A program made the position numbers and the translations under genes. From NCBI RefSeq assembly GCF_900177685.1, contig NZ_FXAY01000003.1:468412-532411 (forward strand): DNA of 64,000 nt, given 5' to 3'. The DNA comes from Agreia pratensis (lineage in GTDB: Bacteria > Actinomycetota > Actinomycetes > Actinomycetales > Microbacteriaceae). Shown here in pieces: positions 1-9,943 of this stretch. The first letter of the stretch is position 1; the number at the start of each line of letters is the position of its first letter. The notes beneath the pieces were generated by a model. That model was given only the letters and a program-made list of their open reading frames with translations. It was not told the DNA's origin and ran no database searches.

Positions 1-488
1 GTGCGCAGAGTCTCGTTCGGGTTGGTGCTGTTCGACGAGTCGGTGATGCGGCGCTGTGCGATGCGGCCCAGGTCGGATGTCGACGGCGATTCGGGCGCGT
101 CGCCCGGCCACCACACGACGACGGGAGCATCGGGCAGGAGCAGGCCCGTGACCAGACCCTCCTCGTCGCTCGACGCTGCGCCGTAGGCCTTCAGCAGAAT
201 GACCTCGCTCGCGCCGGCGTCGCCGCCCACGCGAATCTGCGCATCCAGTCGTGCACCGCGGCCCGACTTGACGCCGTCATCGGCGTCGGTCGATACCACG
301 ATGACGCGCATGGGGTGCTCGCGCGACGCGTCGTTGGCCGCCTCGATGGCGTCTTCCTCTTGGCCGAGCGCGGTGCGGATGACCAGAGTCAGAACACGGC
401 CGAGGGCGACAGCGCCACCCTCTTCGCGAATCTTGACGAGGGCCTTCGAGACCTTGCTTGTATTGGTGTCGGGCAGATCGACGATCAT
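1..488 (-). CDS. opcA: Glucose-6-phosphate dehydrogenase assembly protein OpcA, N-terminal part, cut by window edge
   Basis: The minus-strand frame starts with ATG at 488-486 and runs off the left edge, giving about 162 N-terminal residues. The product begins MIVDLPDTNTSKVSKALVKI and contains the motif PVVVWWPGDAP typical of OpcA. The family is needed for assembly and activity of glucose-6-phosphate dehydrogenase in actinobacteria and cyanobacteria. The start codon overlaps the zwf stop codon in an ATGA, so the two genes are translationally coupled and the protein is made together with its partner enzyme. The C-terminal half is outside the window. The call is secure because sequence and context agree. 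Confidence 0.93.
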   Translation of the reverse strand, partial: MIVDLPDTNTSKVSKALVKIREEGGAVALGRVLTLVIRTALGQEEDAIEAANDASREHPMRVIVVSTDADDGVKSGRGARLDAQIRVGGDAGASEVILLKAYGAASSDEEGLVTGLLLPDAPVVVWWPGDAPESPSTSDLGRIAQRRITDSSNSTNPNETLR

Positions 489-2026
489 GGTCGCCTCCAG
501 GTTCTTCCGTCGCGGGCGAGCATCTCGTCTGCGGAGTCGGGGCCCCAGGTTCCGGGGCGATACTGATCGGGCTGCCCCTGGGTGGTCCAGAACTCCTCGA
601 TGGGGTCGAGGATCTTCCAGGAGAGTTCGACCTCTTCCTGGCGGGGGAACAGCGGCGGGTCTCCGAGGAGGACGTCGAGGATGAGACGCTCGTAGGCCTC
701 GGGGCTCGCCTCGGTGAAGGCGTGGCCGTAGCCGAAGTCCATGGTCACGTCGCGCACCTGCATGCCGGCGCCGGGCACCTTCGATCCGAATCGGATCGTC
801 ACGCCCTCGTCGGGCTGGACCCTGATGACAAGCGCGTTCTGGCCCAGGGCCGAGGTCTGGCTGTCAGCGAACAGATACTGCGGTGCTCTCTTGAAGACGA
901 CGGCGATCTCGGTCACCCGTCGGCCGAGCCGCTTGCCCGCACGCAGGTAGAAGGGAACACCCGACCAGCGGCGCGTGCCGATGTCGAGCCTCATGGCCGC
1001 ATAGGTCTCGGTGAGGGATTCGGGGTTCATTCCGTCTTCCTCGAGGAACCCGGTGACTTTTTCTCCGCCCTGCCATCCGCCCGCGTACTGACCGCGTGCG
1101 GTGTGCTTGGCCAGATCCTTCGGCAAACGGATGGCGGCGAGCACCTTCTCTTTCTCGGCGCGAAGGTCAGCGGCGTTGAACGAGATCGGCTCTTCCATCG
1201 CCGTGAGAGCGAGGAGCTGCAGCAGGTGGTTCTGGATGACGTCGCGGGCTGCGCCGATGCCGTCGTAGTAGCCGGCTCGCCCACCCACTCCGATGTCTTC
1301 GGCCATCGTGATCTGCACGTGGTCGACGTAGTTCGAGTTCCAGATGGGCTCGTACAACTGGTTGGCGAAGCGGAGCGCCAGGATGTTCTGGACGGTCTCC
1401 TTGCCGAGGTAGTGATCGATACGGAAGACCGAGTCGGGTGCGAAGACCGACTCCACGACATCGTTGAGTTCGCGAGCCGTCTTCAGGTCGCTGCCGAAGG
1501 GCTTCTCGATGACGACACGGCGCCACTGGCCCTCTTCCGGGTGCGCGAGCCCCGAACGACGCAGCTGCTCGGTGACCAGCGGGAACGCCTTCGGCGGCAC
1601 CGACAGGTAGAACGCATAGTTGCCCATGGTTCCTCGTTCGGCATCCAGCGCGTCGATGGTCTCTTTCAGGTGATCGAACGCCTCGTCGTCGCTGAACTCG
1701 CCCGAGACGAATCGGATTCCCTCGGACAGCTGACGCCACACATCCTCATCGAACGGGGTGCGCGCATACTCCTTGACGGCATCGTGAACGACCCGCTCGA
1801 AGTCCTGGTCCTCCCAGTCGCGGCGGGCGAATCCGATGAGCGAGAAGCCGGGGGGAAGAAGACCGCGATTCGCGAGGTCGTAGACAGCCGGCATCAGCTT
1901 CTTGCGTGACAGGTCGCCTGTCACGCCGAAGATGACGAGGCCGCTCGGGCCCGCAATTCGGTTGAGCCGCCGATCCGAGGGGATTCTGAGCGGGTTGTAT
2001 TCCGGAGTGATTTCTACCGGTGGCAT
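485..2026 (-). CDS. zwf: Glucose-6-phosphate 1-dehydrogenase
   Basis: The 513-residue product has the normal family length. It carries the NADP-binding motif GVTGDLS at residues 34-40, the EKPFGSDL segment near 174-181 and the active-site signature RIDHYLGKE at 202-210. The enzyme oxidises glucose 6-phosphate to 6-phosphogluconolactone with NADP+ in the cytoplasm, the first step of the oxidative pentose phosphate pathway. The ATG is preceded by a clear AAGGAG ribosome binding site. It follows tkt and tal on the same strand and overlaps opcA by four bases. A strong hairpin and an 11-base G run separate it from tal, so it may also have its own promoter in that 197-bp gap. Confidence 0.97.
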   Translation of the reverse strand: MPPVEITPEYNPLRIPSDRRLNRIAGPSGLVIFGVTGDLSRKKLMPAVYDLANRGLLPPGFSLIGFARRDWEDQDFERVVHDAVKEYARTPFDEDVWRQLSEGIRFVSGEFSDDEAFDHLKETIDALDAERGTMGNYAFYLSVPPKAFPLVTEQLRRSGLAHPEEGQWRRVVIEKPFGSDLKTARELNDVVESVFAPDSVFRIDHYLGKETVQNILALRFANQLYEPIWNSNYVDHVQITMAEDIGVGGRAGYYDGIGAARDVIQNHLLQLLALTAMEEPISFNAADLRAEKEKVLAAIRLPKDLAKHTARGQYAGGWQGGEKVTGFLEEDGMNPESLTETYAAMRLDIGTRRWSGVPFYLRAGKRLGRRVTEIAVVFKRAPQYLFADSQTSALGQNALVIRVQPDEGVTIRFGSKVPGAGMQVRDVTMDFGYGHAFTEASPEAYERLILDVLLGDPPLFPRQEEVELSWKILDPIEEFWTTQGQPDQYRPGTWGPDSADEMLARDGRTWRRP

Positions 2027-2146
2027 GAAACTCCTTGAGACCTTCTGGGTCGACGGGTTACTTCGGCGCTAGAACAGCGCGGAGAACTGAATGGGTACGG
2101 TGCGGACCGTCGGGCGAGCCGCTCATGAGAATCTCGCAGGTGGTCT

Positions 2147-2157
2147 GGGGGGGGGGG
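2147..2157. repeat. Homopolymer of 11 G (C on the minus strand) in the tal-zwf gap
   Basis: Eleven consecutive G residues lie between the hairpin after tal and the start of zwf, about 120 bases upstream of the zwf start on the minus strand. Tracts of this length are prone to slipped-strand length change and also to sequencing error. No coding frame spans it. Confidence 0.75.
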
Positions 2158-2166
2158 AGACGAGGG

Positions 2167-2219
2167 CCGGATCGACCTTCCGGGCGGCGGGTACAACCGC
2201 GCCGGGAAGGTCGATCCGG
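2167..2219 (-). terminator. Strong hairpin directly after tal
   Basis: A perfect 15-bp inverted repeat (CCGGATCGACCTTCC at 2167-2181 with its complement at 2205-2219) encloses a loop that can pair again (GCGG at 2187-2190 with CCGC at 2197-2200). It begins four bases after the tal stop codon on the minus strand. There is no T tract; the transcript would instead run into the C11 run. It is probably a terminator or attenuator between tkt-tal and zwf-opcA, or a 3' stabilising hairpin. Confidence 0.65.
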
Positions 2220-2223
2220 ACAC

Positions 2224-3336
2224 TCACTTGGAGGACTCGAGCGCCGTTGTGACCGTCTCAAGAAGTTCGTTCCACGAGACGATGAACTTGTCGACGCCCT
2301 CGGTCTCGAGCAACTCGGTGACCTCGGCATACGAGATGCCCTGAGCCGCGATCGCGTCGAGGACCTTGTTGGCCGCAGCGTACGAACCGGTGATGGTGTC
2401 GCCGGTGATCACGCCGTGGTCGAACGTCGCGTCGAGGGTCTTCTCCGGCATCGTGTTGACGACCTCGGGAGCGACGAGCTCGGTGACATAGGTCGTGTCG
2501 GGCACGGCCGGGTCCTTGACGCCGGTGGATGCCCACAAGGGGCGCTGCTTGTTGGCTCCGGCCGCGAGAAGTCCCGCTGCGCGCTCTGTCGAGAACGCCT
2601 GCTCGTAGACCTCGTAAGCGAGCTGGGCGTTCGCGACGCCCGCTTTGCTCTTGAGGGCCAGGGCCTCGTCGGTGCCGATCGCCACGAGACGCTTGTCGAT
2701 CTCGGTGTCGACGCGCGACACGAAGAACGACGCGACGCTGTGGATCTTCGACAGGTCGATGCCGGCGGCCTTGGCACGCTCGAGGCCCGAGAGGTAGGCG
2801 TTGATGACGTCGCGGTACCGAGCGAGGCTGAAGATCAGCGTCACGTTGACACTGATTCCCGCCGCGATCGTCTCTGTGATGGCTTCGAGTCCCGCGATCG
2901 TCGCGGGAATCTTGATCAGGACGTTCTCTTTCGCGACCTTCTCGAAGAGTTCCTTCGCCTGCTTCGTCGTTCCTGCGGCGTCGTTCGCCAGTCCTGGCTC
3001 GACCTCGATCGAGACCCGGCCGTCGAAGCCGTTCGTGGCGTCGTAGATCGGGCGGAAGATGTCGCAGCCATTCGCGACGTCCTGAGTGGTGATCTCGAAG
3101 ACGGCCTCGGTGACGTTCTTGCCCGCCTTAGCGAGCTCGGCGACCTGCGCCGCGTACGACTCACCATTGGTGAGCGCGGCGGCGAAGATCGAGGGGTTGG
3201 TGGTGACACCGACGACGTTCTTCTCGGCGATCAGCTTCTCGAGTCCGCCGGATGTGATGCGCTCGCGCGACAGGTCGTCGAGCCAGATGCTGACGCCGGC
3301 TGCAGAGAGCTGGGCGGTGGGTGTTGTATCGGTCAT
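2224..3336 (-). CDS. tal: Transaldolase
   Basis: The 370-residue product matches the long actinobacterial transaldolase. It contains the TNPSIF motif at residues 46-51 and the Schiff-base lysine in NVLIKIPAT (Lys142). It transfers a dihydroxyacetone unit between sedoheptulose 7-phosphate and glyceraldehyde 3-phosphate in the non-oxidative pentose phosphate pathway. The ATG has an AAGGAG ribosome binding site eight bases upstream. The gene lies 28 bases after tkt on the same strand and is probably co-transcribed with it. A strong hairpin follows the stop codon. Confidence 0.97.
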   Translation of the reverse strand: MTDTTPTAQLSAAGVSIWLDDLSRERITSGGLEKLIAEKNVVGVTTNPSIFAAALTNGESYAAQVAELAKAGKNVTEAVFEITTQDVANGCDIFRPIYDATNGFDGRVSIEVEPGLANDAAGTTKQAKELFEKVAKENVLIKIPATIAGLEAITETIAAGISVNVTLIFSLARYRDVINAYLSGLERAKAAGIDLSKIHSVASFFVSRVDTEIDKRLVAIGTDEALALKSKAGVANAQLAYEVYEQAFSTERAAGLLAAGANKQRPLWASTGVKDPAVPDTTYVTELVAPEVVNTMPEKTLDATFDHGVITGDTITGSYAAANKVLDAIAAQGISYAEVTELLETEGVDKFIVSWNELLETVTTALESSK

Positions 3337-3364
3337 GTACGTACTCCTTGAAGTTTCGTGTGGT

Positions 3365-5458
3365 CTAGAGCGACGAGATCGAGAGCTTGGCCGCTTCGAC
3401 GGCGTGCTCGGTCGTGATGCCGAACTCGCGGAACAGCGTCTGATAGTCGGCGGAGGCGCCGAAGTGCTCGATCGAGACGCTCTTTCCGTGGTCGCCGACG
3501 TAGGAGCGCCAGGTCAGGTCGAGGCCGGCCTCGATCGAGACACGGGCCTTGACGCCTGCGGGAAGAACCGACTCGCGGTATTCCGCGCTCTGCTCTTCGA
3601 ACCACTCGAGGCTCGGTGCCGACACGACGCGGGCGTTGATGCCCTCGTTCTTGAGCAGCTCGCGTGCCTCGACGGCGATCTGTACTTCGGAGCCGGTCGC
3701 GATGAAGATCACGTCTGGCGTGCCGTTCGGCGCCTCGGCCAACACGTACGCACCCTTCGCGACGTTCTTCGCCGAAGCGAAGGTCTCACCGCTCGCCTCG
3801 CCGTCGCCACGCTCGAACACGGGGATGTTCTGGCGTGTCAGTGCGATTCCCGCGGGTCCGTTGCGACGCTCGAGGATCGTCTTCCAGGCGTAGGCGACCT
3901 CGTTGGCGTCACCGGGACGCACGATGTCGAGGCCCGGGATGGCGCGGAGTGTTGCGAGCTGCTCGATCGGCTGGTGGGTCGGTCCGTCTTCTCCGAGCGC
4001 GACAGAGTCGTGCGTCCACACGTAGATGGCGGGCGACTTCATCAGGGCGGCGAGCCTGACGGCCGGACGCATGTAGTCGCTGAAGATGAGGAACGTTCCA
4101 CCGAACGGGCGCGTGTTGCCGTGCAGCACGATTCCGTTGAGGATCGCGCCCATGGCGTGCTCACGGATGCCGAAGTGCAGGACCCGACCGTACGGGTTTC
4201 CTGTCCACTCGTGCGTCGAGTGCTCGGCAGGAATGAAGGATGCTCCGGACTCGATGGTCGTGTTGTTCGACTCTGCGAGGTCGGCGGATCCGCCCCAGAA
4301 CTCGGGCATGATCGGCGCGATCGCGTTGATGACCTTGCCGGATGCGGCGCGGGTAGAGACGGCTTTGCCCGCTTCGAACACCGGCAGAGCCTCTTCGAGA
4401 CCCTCGGGCACGGCGCCCGAGAGCACGCGGTCGAGGAGGACCTTCTTATCGGGGTTGGCCGCGGCCCAGGCGTCGAACGCCTCGTTCCATTCGGCATGCT
4501 CGGCCTGACCGCGCGTGACGGCGCCACGGGTGTGAGCGATGACCTCGTCGGAGACCTCGAAGCTCTGCTCGGGGTCGAAGCCGAGAACCTCCTTGAGGCC
4601 CTTCAGCTCCTCGGCGCCCAGGGCCGATCCGTGGATCTTTCCGGTGTTCTGCTTCTTCGGCGACGGCCATCCGATGATGGTCTTCAGAATGATGAGCGAC
4701 GGCTTGCTCGTCTCGGCCTTAGCGGCCTCGATCGCGGTAAACAGCGCCTCGACGTCTTCGACGTACTCGCCCGTCTTCTTCCAGTCGACCACCTGCACGT
4801 GCCAGTGGTATGCCTCATAGCGCGCACGCACGTCTTCGGTGAAGGCGATGTTCGTGTCGTCTTCGATCGAGATCTGGTTGCTGTCGTAGATCGCGATGAG
4901 ATTGCCGAGCTGCTGATGTCCGGCGAGCGACGATGCCTCGCTCGTGACGCCTTCCTGCAGGTCGCCATCTCCGGCGATGGTGTAGATGAAGTGATCGAAG
5001 GGGCTCGTGCCCGCTTCAGCCTCAGGGTCGAAGAGGCCACGCTCGAAGCGCGACGCGTAGGCGAAGCCCACGGCCGAGGAGAGTCCCTGTCCGAGCGGGC
5101 CGGTCGTGATCTCGACGCCGTCAGTGTGGCCGTACTCGGGGTGCCCGGGCGTGAGTGAGCCCCAGGTGCGGAGTGCCTTGAGATCGTCGAGCTCGAGGCC
5201 GTAGCCACCGAGATACAACTGGATGTACTGCGTCAGCGAGCTGTGGCCGACCGACAGGATGAAGCGGTCGCGACCGATCCACGCGTTGTCGCTCGGGTCG
5301 CGTCGCATGACCTTCTGGAAAAGCAGGTACGCGGCGGGGGCAAGGCTGATGGCCGTTCCCGGATGCCCGTTTCCTACCTTCTCGACGGCGTCAGCCGCAA
5401 GAACTTTCGCCGTGGATACGGCCTGGTCGTCAATGGGAGTCCATTGGAATGATGCCAC
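3365..5458 (-). CDS. tkt: Transketolase
   Basis: The 697-residue product has the usual transketolase length. It shows the GHPG motif at residues 31-34, the thiamine-diphosphate motif beginning GDGDLQEG at 163-170, and a C-terminal transketolase domain. It moves two-carbon ketol units between sugar phosphates in the non-oxidative pentose phosphate pathway. I chose the GTG start at 5458 because the N terminus [11 protein letters not shown] then matches the family; a GAAGGGG ribosome binding site lies upstream. It is the first gene of the minus-strand set tkt-tal-zwf-opcA. A 55-codon frame with its own GGAG site overlaps the start (see findings). Confidence 0.97.
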   Translation of the reverse strand: MASFQWTPIDDQAVSTAKVLAADAVEKVGNGHPGTAISLAPAAYLLFQKVMRRDPSDNAWIGRDRFILSVGHSSLTQYIQLYLGGYGLELDDLKALRTWGSLTPGHPEYGHTDGVEITTGPLGQGLSSAVGFAYASRFERGLFDPEAEAGTSPFDHFIYTIAGDGDLQEGVTSEASSLAGHQQLGNLIAIYDSNQISIEDDTNIAFTEDVRARYEAYHWHVQVVDWKKTGEYVEDVEALFTAIEAAKAETSKPSLIILKTIIGWPSPKKQNTGKIHGSALGAEELKGLKEVLGFDPEQSFEVSDEVIAHTRGAVTRGQAEHAEWNEAFDAWAAANPDKKVLLDRVLSGAVPEGLEEALPVFEAGKAVSTRAASGKVINAIAPIMPEFWGGSADLAESNNTTIESGASFIPAEHSTHEWTGNPYGRVLHFGIREHAMGAILNGIVLHGNTRPFGGTFLIFSDYMRPAVRLAALMKSPAIYVWTHDSVALGEDGPTHQPIEQLATLRAIPGLDIVRPGDANEVAYAWKTILERRNGPAGIALTRQNIPVFERGDGEASGETFASAKNVAKGAYVLAEAPNGTPDVIFIATGSEVQIAVEARELLKNEGINARVVSAPSLEWFEEQSAEYRESVLPAGVKARVSIEAGLDLTWRSYVGDHGKSVSIEHFGASADYQTLFREFGITTEHAVEAAKLSISSL

Positions 5459-5671
5459 GAGGAATAAGCCCCTTCTTAGTTGCAGACCGGGCAGATTTGC
5501 CCGTCAGGCGCCGTGTTGCTATCGGCAGCAGGGAGAACCGCGTGAGAGACCGGCGAATGACAACCAGTGCACGGTACGTCTTGGGCACTGTGGACATGGC
5601 TTCTCCGCTAGAAAGACACGCAGGAAACACCGACTGCTGTGTCGCCGCTACAAGTATAGGGAATCACGCGC

Positions 5672-6184
5672 TCAGCGTGACTCCTCCTCGACAAACTCGC
5701 GTAACCCTGCCACTACCAGGTTGTGATCGTCGATCTGGGGAAGGCCCGAGACGGTCACCACGGCGACCATCCCGACACCTTTGACCGACACAGGGAATCC
5801 GCCTCCGTGTGCCGCATACGACATCTGGTCGAACCATCCTTCGTTCTCGATGCGCTTACCTGCGATCTTCGGACGAGTGCCGAGCAGAAGCGACGGAATC
5901 CCGTAGCGCTCCACCGAGCGCGCTTTTCGGGCTATCCAGACGTCATTGTCGGCCTGCGCACCCTCCAAAGCCGCGTGGAACAGAATCTGCTCTCCTCGGC
6001 GAATGTCGATGGCGATCGGAAACGATCCTTCGGTCCCTCGTCGCACCAGAATAAGACCCAGCCGCAGGGCATCCGGTGGCCCGAAAGCATCGAGTTGCAG
6101 CTCAGCCACCTCGTCTTCGATGCGCGCGGCAAGGGCCGCGAATTCTTCTGGAGTGGCGGGTTCGCGTGCGGACATGAGTGTCAC
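5672..6184 (-). CDS. UPF0303 / HbpS-like heme-binding-domain protein
   Basis: The product is 170 residues from a GTG start at 6184 with GGAG eight bases upstream; an internal ATG at 6175 is an alternative. The end of the protein (AAHGGGFPVSVKG, GMVAVVTVSGLPQIDDHNLVV) is characteristic of the UPF0303/DUF336 family, which shares its fold with HbpS, GlcG and yeast YBR137W. Some relatives bind heme or are annotated as heme-degrading, but the function of this branch is not settled. It is divergent from ctaB (heme O synthase), which makes a heme link plausible but does not prove it. It lies about 210 bp upstream of tkt on the same strand and may share a transcript with it. Confidence 0.8.
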   Translation of the reverse strand: MTLMSAREPATPEEFAALAARIEDEVAELQLDAFGPPDALRLGLILVRRGTEGSFPIAIDIRRGEQILFHAALEGAQADNDVWIARKARSVERYGIPSLLLGTRPKIAGKRIENEGWFDQMSYAAHGGGFPVSVKGVGMVAVVTVSGLPQIDDHNLVVAGLREFVEEESR

Positions 6185-6221
6185 GGTATCTGCTCCGGGC
6201 GATCGACGAGTACCGATCGCC

Positions 6222-6227
6222 TAGACT
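6222..6227 (+). promoter_or_regulatory. Putative -10 hexamer (TAGACT) for ctaB
   Basis: TAGACT lies 52 bases before the ctaB ATG, which would give a 5' leader of roughly 45 bases ending in a GAGGAG ribosome binding site. I see no good -35. The same hexamer type appears before several other genes of the window. Confidence 0.4.
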
Positions 6228-6279
6228 GGTTCGGGATCGCGCGCGCCCCGCGCGGGGCCCGGCAACAGTCTGAGGAGCA

Positions 6280-7200
6280 ATGAACGTCGCTGTAGAGGGC
6301 CGCATCGAAAAGCGGCATATCAGCCTGTCGGCGAAAGCCAAGGCCTACGTCGCATTGACGAAGCCCCGGGTGATCGAGCTCCTTCTCGTGACGACGGCTC
6401 CGGTGATGATCCTGGCGCAGAACGGGATTCCGGATCTCTGGCTCGTCGTCGCCACCCTGGTCGGCGGCGCCCTGAGCGCCGGAAGCGCTGGCGCGTTCAA
6501 CTGCTACATCGACCGCGATATCGACCGCGTCATGAAGCGCACACAGGGGCGTCCACTCGTCACCGGCGAACTCACAGACCGCGAAGCCCTCGTCTTCGCG
6601 TGGGTCATCGGCGTGGCATCCATCGTCTGGCTGGCCATCTTCGCCAACTTCCTCGCTGCGGCACTGTCTCTCGTCGCGATCCTGCTCTACGTGTTCCTCT
6701 ACACGGTCTGGCTGAAGCGCCGCACGTCGCAGAACATCGTCTGGGGCGGCATCGCCGGGTGCATGCCGGTGCTCATCGGATGGGCGGCCGTCACGCACTC
6801 GCTCAGCTGGACCCCCTTCATCCTCTTCGGCGTCGTGTTCCTGTGGACGCCGCCGCACTACTGGCCTCTGTCGATGAAATACCGCGACGAGTACAAGGCG
6901 GCCAACGTGCCTATGCTCGCCGTGGTGCGCGGTCGCGCCGTCGTCGGACTCCAGACGATCCTGTACGCGTGGGCCACGGTGGCCTGTTCGCTGCTCCTGA
7001 TCCCGGTGGCCCCGATGGGAATCGTCTACAGCGTCGTCGCACTCGCTTCGGGCGCCTGGTTCATCTATGAGACGCACCGTCTCTACAACCGCGCCATCCA
7101 CGGGCACGAGGTCAAGCCGATGCGTGTCTTCCACGCGTCGATCAGCTACCTCACGCTCGTCTTCCTCGCGGTCGCCATCGATCCGCTGCTCCCGTTCTAA
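6280..7200 (+). CDS. ctaB: Protoheme IX farnesyltransferase (heme O synthase)
   Basis: The 306-residue integral membrane protein has the prenyltransferase motif N-x3-D-x3-D as NCYIDRDID at residues 74-82. It also has a second polar region around [19 protein letters not shown], and about eight or nine hydrophobic segments. It adds a farnesyl group to protoheme to make heme O, the precursor of heme A for aa3-type cytochrome oxidase. The ATG follows a GAGGAGCA ribosome binding site. The next gene, ctaA, which converts heme O to heme A, is convergent, so the pathway is split over two transcripts. Confidence 0.96.
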   Translation: MNVAVEGRIEKRHISLSAKAKAYVALTKPRVIELLLVTTAPVMILAQNGIPDLWLVVATLVGGALSAGSAGAFNCYIDRDIDRVMKRTQGRPLVTGELTDREALVFAWVIGVASIVWLAIFANFLAAALSLVAILLYVFLYTVWLKRRTSQNIVWGGIAGCMPVLIGWAAVTHSLSWTPFILFGVVFLWTPPHYWPLSMKYRDEYKAANVPMLAVVRGRAVVGLQTILYAWATVACSLLLIPVAPMGIVYSVVALASGAWFIYETHRLYNRAIHGHEVKPMRVFHASISYLTLVFLAVAIDPLLPF

Positions 7201-7201
7201 A

Positions 7202-7224
7202 CGTCTCGCTCTCTGAGAGAGACG
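7202..7224. terminator. Small hairpin between convergent ctaB and ctaA
   Basis: CGTCTC at 7202-7207 pairs with GAGACG at 7219-7224, starting two bases after the ctaB stop. The interval between the convergent genes is only 73 bp. No T tract follows, so it is a weak candidate. Confidence 0.35.
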
Positions 7225-7273
7225 AAGCCAGCCGCGGGCGGCGTACTCGACCAGCGAAGAGGGATCGGGCGAC

Positions 7274-8221
7274 CTACAGGCGCTGACCCGCAGAGCTGAG
7301 TTCCCACGGGTCATCCACGGCCTCGGGGGCATTCGCCGACGAACGCAGTGAGAGCACAACAGCCGTCATCGCTGCGACGAGCAGTCCTGCGAGCACCATG
7401 TGGATTCCGACCAGGAGCGGGGGCAGACCAAGCCGCGCCTGGGTCAAGCCGACGACGACCTGCACGGCTTCGATCAAGAGCAGAGCGAGCGCCCAGCGCC
7501 GAACGTCGAGCTTCAGCGCCCATGCGGCCGCAACGAGCACCAGGGTGAGGCCCAGCAGTACGTAGGCCGGCCAGCTGTGGAAGTGCTGAAGCAATTCGGC
7601 GTCGAGGCCGTTGCGGGGCGTCTTCTCGTCGCCCGCGTGCGGGCCGGACCCGGTTGTCAGGATGCCGATGACAACCGTGATGGCCACGAACAGCGATGCG
7701 GTGTGAGCGACGATCAGATACCAGAGGGGCGCGATGCGTCGAGCTCCACGCGGCCCTCGGTACACGCGGTAGACGAGGATCGTCGCATTGATCACGAGCA
7801 GGATCGAGATCACGAAGTGCACCCCGACGATGTAGGGATTGAGTCCGGTCAGAACGGTGATGCCGCCGATGACGGCTTGCAGCGGAATCGACAGACCCTG
7901 CAGCAGCGTCAGCACGAAGAGGTCTCTGCGCTCCGTCCAGTAGCGCACGACGGCGGCGAATACCGCGACCACGATCAGAGCGAGTACGAACGTGAGCATG
8001 CGGTTCGCGAACTCGATGACCCCGTGGATACCCATCTCGGGCGTCGAGACAAACGACGTGTCGGTGCACCGCGGCCATGTGGGGCATCCAAGCCCCGACC
8101 CGGTCAGTCGAACCGCTCCACCTGTGCCGATGAGTATCACCTGGAATACGAGCGAGAGCCAGGCCAGAATCCGCACCGGACGGCTGACGGAGGTGGGCAG
8201 GAGTGCGATGAGTCGCTTCAC
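7274..8221 (-). CDS. ctaA: Heme A synthase (COX15/CtaA family)
   Basis: The 315-residue protein has about eight transmembrane segments. It carries the CtaA signatures GGAVRLTGSGLGCPTWPRC near residues 34-52, IHGVIEFANRML (heme-ligand His region), and a second His-containing segment with GVHFVISILL. It oxidises the C8 methyl of heme O to the formyl group of heme A for cytochrome aa3 assembly. The ATG start gives the expected N terminus. It is transcribed divergently from sufB, with 303 bp between them; iron-sulfur assembly and heme A synthesis may therefore share control from this region. SURF1, another oxidase assembly gene, lies further right. Confidence 0.95.
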   Translation of the reverse strand: MKRLIALLPTSVSRPVRILAWLSLVFQVILIGTGGAVRLTGSGLGCPTWPRCTDTSFVSTPEMGIHGVIEFANRMLTFVLALIVVAVFAAVVRYWTERRDLFVLTLLQGLSIPLQAVIGGITVLTGLNPYIVGVHFVISILLVINATILVYRVYRGPRGARRIAPLWYLIVAHTASLFVAITVVIGILTTGSGPHAGDEKTPRNGLDAELLQHFHSWPAYVLLGLTLVLVAAAWALKLDVRRWALALLLIEAVQVVVGLTQARLGLPPLLVGIHMVLAGLLVAAMTAVVLSLRSSANAPEAVDDPWELSSAGQRL

Positions 8222-8524
8222 GAGCGGGAGAGTTCCTTGTCAAGACTTGTCGGCGAAAAGGTCAGCTATCTACTTTCTGGCAGGCATTGCCTGTAGAATC
8301 TGAAAGTTGTAGAAATCCGCGTTCGAACGCGTTTTGCGCATATCGCCCAGCGTCGGGCGGGGCTCACGCCCCCAGACCTCAGTACATTCTAAGTACGGGT
8401 GTTCTCCCCACGAGAACGTGATCAGGCAATCATTTCGGTGATCGGTGCCGAATCACATAAATGCCCCGGTCTGGAATGCCTGCCGCTGACCGCGGGTTGA
8501 GATCAACGAGGAAGGGAGAAAGTC
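8222..8524. promoter_or_regulatory. Divergent ctaA/sufB control region with palindromes
   Basis: This 303-bp gene-free stretch separates divergent ctaA and sufB. It holds a perfect 14-bp palindrome, CGCGTTCGAACGCG, at 8318-8331, and a smaller inverted repeat, CAGGC-ATT-GCCTG, at 8281-8293. It ends with the sufB ribosome binding site GAAGGGAG. I see no convincing sigma-70 promoter pair and no sufR gene next to it. The palindromes are candidate operators; the regulator is unknown. Confidence 0.5.
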
Positions 8525-9943
8525 ATGTCTGACGTACTAATCGACCGTCCGGAACTCGAAAACCTGGGGGTTTACGAATTCGGTTGGTCCGACTCCGATG
8601 CGGCGGGTGCCGTCGCGAAACGCGGGGTCGATGCCGACGTCGTCAAGGGCATCTCCGCCCTCAAGAGCGAACCCGAATGGATGCTGAAGAACCGTCTCAA
8701 GGGGCTCCAGCTCTTCGAGCGCAAGCCGATGCCCACCTGGGGAGCGGACCTCTCCGGGATCGACTTCGACAACATCAAGTACTTCGTGCGGTCGACCGAG
8801 AAGCAGGCGACCACCTGGGACGACCTGCCCGACGACATCAAGAACACCTACGAGCGCCTCGGCATCCCCGAGGCCGAGCGTCAGCGACTCGTCTCGGGCG
8901 TCGCCGCTCAGTACGAGTCCGAGGTCGTCTACCACACCATCCGCGAAGACCTCGAGGCCCAGGGCGTCATCTTCATGGACACCGACACGGCACTGCGCGA
9001 GCACCCCGAGTTCTTCACCGAGTACTTCGGCACGGTGATCCCTGCTGGCGACAACAAGTTCGCCGCGCTGAACACGGCCGTCTGGTCGGGCGGATCGTTC
9101 GTCTACGTGCCCAAGAACGTGCATGTCGAGATCCCGCTGCAGGCCTACTTCCGCATCAACACCGAGAACATGGGCCAGTTCGAGCGCACGTTGATCATCG
9201 CCGACGAGGGCAGCTACGTCCACTACATCGAGGGCTGCACCGCCCCGATCTACAAGTCCGACTCGCTGCACTCCGCCGTCGTGGAGATCATCGTGAAGAA
9301 GAACGCCCGCGTTCGCTACACGACGATCCAGAACTGGTCGAACAACGTCTACAACCTCGTGACCAAGCGTGCCATCGCCCACGAGGGAGCCACCATGGAG
9401 TGGATCGACGGCAACATCGGTTCGAAGGTCACCATGAAGTACCCGTCGATCTACCTGGTCGGCGAGCACGCCAAGGGCGAGACGCTCTCCGTCGCCTTTG
9501 CCGGCCCCGGCCAGCACCAGGACGCGGGCGCCAAGATGATCCACATGGCGCCGTACACGCAGTCGTCGATCGTGTCGAAGTCCATCGCTCGAGGCGGAGG
9601 CCGCGCGGGCTACCGCGGCGAGGTCCGCATGGCTGAGAACGCGCATCACTCCGCGAACACGGTGCGCTGCGATGCTCTCCTGGTCGATACCCAGTCGCGC
9701 TCCGACACCTACCCGGCCATCGACATCCGCGTCGACGATGTGCAGCTCGGCCACGAGGCCACCGTCTCGCGTGTCAGCGAGGAGCAGCTCTTCTACCTGA
9801 TGAGCCGCGGGCTGCCCGAAGACGAGGCGATGGCCATGATCGTGCGCGGCTTCATCGAGCCGATCGCCCGCGAACTCCCGATGGAGTACGCACTCGAACT
9901 CAACAAGCTCATCGAGATGGGCATGGAAGGCAGTGTCGGCTAG
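8525..9943 (+). CDS. sufB: Fe-S cluster assembly protein SufB
   Basis: The 472-residue product is of normal length and carries conserved SufB stretches such as [30 protein letters not shown] (containing the conserved Cys of the assembly path) and [15 protein letters not shown]. SufB forms the SufBC2D scaffold on which sulfur and iron are assembled into [Fe-S] clusters in the cytoplasm. The ATG follows a strong GAAGGGAG site. It heads a tight operon sufB-sufD-Rieske-sufC-sufT; the sufD ATG follows the sufB TAG with no gap. Confidence 0.98.
   Translation: MSDVLIDRPELENLGVYEFGWSDSDAAGAVAKRGVDADVVKGISALKSEPEWMLKNRLKGLQLFERKPMPTWGADLSGIDFDNIKYFVRSTEKQATTWDDLPDDIKNTYERLGIPEAERQRLVSGVAAQYESEVVYHTIREDLEAQGVIFMDTDTALREHPEFFTEYFGTVIPAGDNKFAALNTAVWSGGSFVYVPKNVHVEIPLQAYFRINTENMGQFERTLIIADEGSYVHYIEGCTAPIYKSDSLHSAVVEIIVKKNARVRYTTIQNWSNNVYNLVTKRAIAHEGATMEWIDGNIGSKVTMKYPSIYLVGEHAKGETLSVAFAGPGQHQDAGAKMIHMAPYTQSSIVSKSIARGGGRAGYRGEVRMAENAHHSANTVRCDALLVDTQSRSDTYPAIDIRVDDVQLGHEATVSRVSEEQLFYLMSRGLPEDEAMAMIVRGFIEPIARELPMEYALELNKLIEMGMEGSVG

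Noticed and set aside
458..1909. Long plus-strand open frames opposite zwf, tal, tkt, sufB and treS
   Set aside because: They are antisense shadows of strongly supported genes, caused by high third-position GC; the translated sequences show no family motifs.
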